Source: Arthrobacter sp. B6 (GTDB lineage Bacteria > Actinomycetota > Actinomycetes > Actinomycetales > Micrococcaceae). Taken from it: 64,000 bases of DNA. The stretch spans positions 1,460,083 through 1,524,082 of the forward strand of contig NZ_KV467168.1 in the NCBI RefSeq assembly GCF_001663775.1. The letters are read 5' to 3'. Below the pieces are notes generated by a model. It was not told the origin of the DNA. It worked only from the letters and a program-made list of their open reading frames with translations, and ran no database searches. Positions within the stretch are counted from its first letter, which is position 1; every line of letters begins with the position of its first letter. A program made the translations under genes and the position numbers. Below are positions 61,718-64,000 of this stretch, one piece after another.

Positions 61718-61779
61718 CATCGATTGCTCCATAGGGGCCCTTTGCGACGCTCAAAACGGCTTTTGCGGAGCAATCGATG
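61718..61779. repeat. long palindrome with CATCGATTGCTCC arms
   Basis: Perfect 13-bp arms (61718-61730 and 61767-61779) around a 36-nt centre with core TTTGCGACGCTCAAA (61741-61755). It is 17 nt after the mmsA stop and 13 nt before the iolE-like start, so it sits inside the presumed iol operon. The core matches those at 49596 and 59684. Confidence 0.9.
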
Positions 61780-61795
61780 GTTGTAATGGGAGTGT

Positions 61796-63304
61796 TCAGT
61801 TGGAGGGGAAGTTGTAGGAGGCGCCGGAGGCGTGGGTGGGTTCGGGCCAGCGGGAGGTGATGACTTTGCCGCGGGTGTAGAAGGATACGCCTTCGGGGCC
61901 GTAGATGTGCTTGTCGCCGAAGAGTGAGGCTTTCCAGCCGCCGAAGGAGTGGTAAGCCACCGGGACGGGCAGGGGCACGTTGATGCCGATCATGCCGACG
62001 GTGACGGAGCGCTGGAATTTCCGGGCGTGGGCGCCGGAGGAGGTGAAGATGGCGGTGCCGTTGCCGTAGGGGTTGGCGTTGATCAGCGCGATGCCGTCTT
62101 CCAGGCTGTCGACGCGGACCACAACCAGGACGGGTCCGAAGATTTCCTCGGTGTAGGCGGTCATTCCGGTCTTGACGTGGTCGATTACGGTGGGGCCGAC
62201 CCAGAAGCCGTCTTCGTGGCCGGGGACCACGAGGTCGCGGCCGTCCACCACCATCGCCGCGCCGGCGGCTTCGGCTTCGGTAACGATCTTCACGATGCGT
62301 TCCTTGGAGGCCGGGGTGATGACCGGGCCCATGTCGGCGTCCGGTGCGGTGCCGTTCTTGACCTTGACGGCCAGGGCGCGCTCTTCGACCTTCTTGACGA
62401 TCAGGTCCGCGGCGGCGCCGACGGCGACGGCAACCGAGATGGCCATGCAGCGTTCGCCTGCGGAGCCGAACGCGGCGGCGGCGAGGTGGTCGGCGGCGTT
62501 GTCCAGGTCGGCGTCGGGCATCACGATGGCGTGGTTCTTCGCCCCGCCCAGGGCCTGGACGCGCTTGCCGTGCTTGGTGGCGGTTTCGTGGACGTACTGG
62601 GCGATCGGGGTGGAGCCGACGAAGGAGATGCCGTCAACGTCCGGGTGGGTCAGGAGCCCGTCGACGGTTTCCTTGTCGCCGTGCAGGACCTGGAAGACGC
62701 CGTCGGGCAGTCCGGCGTCCTTCCAGAGCTTGGCGAGCAGCATGGAGGCGGAGGGGTCGCGTTCGGAGGGCTTGAGGATGAAGGCGTTGCCGGTGGCGAT
62801 GGCCATGGGCGCCATCCACAGCGGCACCATGACGGGGAAGTTGAACGGGGTGATGCCGGCAACGACGCCGAGGGGTTCGCGGAAGTTGAACACGTCGATG
62901 CCGGTGGAGACCTGGTCGGAGTAGTCACCCTTGAGCAGGGTGGGGATACCGCAGGCGTATTCGATGACTTCAAGGCCGCGGCCGATCTCGCCCTTGGCGT
63001 CGGAGAGGACCTTGCCGTGCTCGGCGGTGATCAGGGCCGCGAGGTCGTCGACGTGGGAGGCGACGAGTTCGCGGAACTTGAACAGCACGGCGGTGCGCTT
63101 GGCCAGGGAAATATCGCCCCAGGTGTCGGCGGCTTTGCGGGCGGCGGCGACGGTGGCGTCCAGGTCGGCGCGGTTGGCCAGCTGCAGCTGCGCGGAGACC
63201 TGGCCGGTGGCCGGGTTGTAGACGGGGGTGGTGCGGTCACCCTCGCCGGCGGTTTCGGCGCCGTTGATGAACTGGTTGATGACGGTAGTGGTCGTCGTTG
63301 ACAT
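61796..63304 (-). CDS. mmsA: CoA-acylating (methyl)malonate-semialdehyde dehydrogenase
   Basis: A 502-residue aldehyde dehydrogenase of the MmsA/IolA group, which makes acetyl-CoA or propionyl-CoA from the semialdehyde. Landmarks: NFREPLGVVAGITPFNFPVMVPLWM, ALGGAKNHAIVMPDADLDN and the catalytic cysteine in GSAGERCMAISVAVAVG. It ends the inositol route. AAGGAAG is 7 nt before ATG 63304. Confidence 0.94.
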   Translation of the reverse strand: MSTTTTTVINQFINGAETAGEGDRTTPVYNPATGQVSAQLQLANRADLDATVAAARKAADTWGDISLAKRTAVLFKFRELVASHVDDLAALITAEHGKVLSDAKGEIGRGLEVIEYACGIPTLLKGDYSDQVSTGIDVFNFREPLGVVAGITPFNFPVMVPLWMAPMAIATGNAFILKPSERDPSASMLLAKLWKDAGLPDGVFQVLHGDKETVDGLLTHPDVDGISFVGSTPIAQYVHETATKHGKRVQALGGAKNHAIVMPDADLDNAADHLAAAAFGSAGERCMAISVAVAVGAAADLIVKKVEERALAVKVKNGTAPDADMGPVITPASKERIVKIVTEAEAAGAAMVVDGRDLVVPGHEDGFWVGPTVIDHVKTGMTAYTEEIFGPVLVVVRVDSLEDGIALINANPYGNGTAIFTSSGAHARKFQRSVTVGMIGINVPLPVPVAYHSFGGWKASLFGDKHIYGPEGVSFYTRGKVITSRWPEPTHASGASYNFPSN

Positions 63305-63385
63305 GGTGGGCTTCCTTGGTCTGTCGCTGGGAAAAGTGTGCCGGGCTGCTGGAGGCACCGGAAGCTGCCCGGTGCTCCAGCAGGT

Positions 63386-64000
63386 TCAGCCGAGCAGTTT
63401 GCGCTGCCGGGACTTGTGGTCGGTGTAGGTCTGGAAGGCCTGCTGGGTGGATTCCAGTTCGGAGACCTGGGAGACAGGGACGTCCCACCAGGACTCGGAG
63501 GACGGGGCATCCAGCAGCGGATCTGATTCGACGTGGATCAGGATCGGACCGCCCCGCTCGGGGGCGGCTTTCGCGTCACGGATGGCCTGTTCGAGTCCGG
63601 CGATGACCTTCTCCCCCGGTTCGATCCGGATGACCTTCACGCCCAGGGACTCGGCGTTCAGGGCCAGATCGACGGGCAGGGTCTCGCCCTCGTCGAAGCT
63701 GTGCTGCTCCTCGTCAAGGGCGCGGTACCGGGTGCCGAACCGCTGCGAGCCCAGCATCTCGGACAGGGAGCCGATGGAGGCGTAGCCGTGGTTCTGGATC
63801 AGGACCACGATCAGTTTGATGTGTTCGGCGACGGCGGTGACCAGTTCGGTGTGCATCATCAGGTAGGAGCCGTCCCCCACCATCACGACGACGTCCCGCA
63901 CCTCCGCGCCTTCCCCGCCTGCCGCCGTCGTGCTTTTCGCCTCAGCGATCGCTGCGCGTTTGACGCCCAGGCCGCCGGGGATTTCGTAGCCCATGCAGGA
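63386..64000 (-). CDS. iolD: trihydroxycyclohexane-1,2-dione acylhydrolase IolD (N-terminal part outside window)
   Basis: The last 205 residues of a TPP-dependent ring-opening hydrolase, the key step of inositol breakdown. The cofactor motif VVMVGDGSYLMMHTELVTAV...IVVLIQNHGYASIG is complete, and the C-terminal GPILIHVESDPLLDAPSSESWWDVPVSQVSE block is diagnostic. The frame is open at 64000. mmsA follows after 81 nt. Confidence 0.93.
   Translation of the reverse strand, partial: SCMGYEIPGGLGVKRAAIAEAKSTTAAGGEGAEVRDVVVMVGDGSYLMMHTELVTAVAEHIKLIVVLIQNHGYASIGSLSEMLGSQRFGTRYRALDEEQHSFDEGETLPVDLALNAESLGVKVIRIEPGEKVIAGLEQAIRDAKAAPERGGPILIHVESDPLLDAPSSESWWDVPVSQVSELESTQQAFQTYTDHKSRQRKLLG

Noticed and set aside
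61949..63301. Long Gly/Val/Asp-rich open frame opposite mmsA
   Set aside because: It is an antisense frame typical of high-GC DNA; composition is unnatural and the mmsA protein on the other strand is unmistakable.

Overview
The window is a high-GC actinobacterial chromosome segment. Codon use, the Rpf-like lysozyme/LysM protein, the DUF222/HNH gene, the MSMEG_6728-type gene and the overall protein flavour point to Micrococcaceae (Arthrobacter/Pseudarthrobacter type). This placement rests on recognised protein families, not on a search. I see no rRNA, tRNA, CRISPR array, phage block or transposase. Genes are densely packed and most have a readable Shine-Dalgarno.

Layout. 1-6.1 kb: a truncated MFS transporter, a small STAS-like protein, a GNAT protein, a lipoprotein that looks like a dead serine beta-lactamase-fold enzyme, a DUF6457 protein and an FdhF/YdeP-type molybdoenzyme. 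6.3-13.1 kb: RecQ helicase, TerC membrane protein and a giant RecB-like/RNase H-like/helicase protein (TM0106 family). 13.2-16.5 kb: acylphosphatase, YceI, an odd winged-helix/histone-tail/X25 fusion protein and an adenine deaminase-like enzyme. 16.6-29.8 kb: a UvrA2 paralogue without the UvrB-binding domain, an Rpf-like protein, MSMEG_6728 protein, SDR-type epimerase, DUF1622, HNH endonuclease, ZIP transporter, Tex and a cytosine deaminase-like protein. 30-39.3 kb: Old Yellow Enzyme, a PPOX-fold protein, an orphan Vsr endonuclease, a gene-poor stretch, a signalling locus (Hpt-like protein without its histidine, response regulator, divergent histidine kinase) and a McrBC type IV restriction system. 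39.4-46.5 kb: thioesterase, heterodimeric ABC exporter, and a MarR-MFS drug-efflux pair with a double operator. 46.7-52 kb: a catabolic locus with a TPP-dependent enzyme, a ureohydrolase, an XRE-cupin regulator and a sodium:solute symporter, which I read as a guanidino/polyamine (possibly 2-ketoarginine) pathway. 52-55.9 kb: acidic small protein, membrane-bound ferritin/VIT1 protein, matrixin protease, LOG-family protein. 56-64 kb: a myo-inositol catabolic locus (GntR regulator, iolB; then iolG, iolE-like, mmsA/iolA, iolD running off the end) interrupted by a divergent MFS/MarR pair.

The most unusual structural signal is a set of long intergenic palindromes with a few recurring arm sequences. 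Almost all lie 5-30 nt beyond a stop codon. Three that have different arms share a 15-nt core (TTTNNRRCGYTCAAA), which suggests a dispersed 3'-end element family rather than unrelated terminators.
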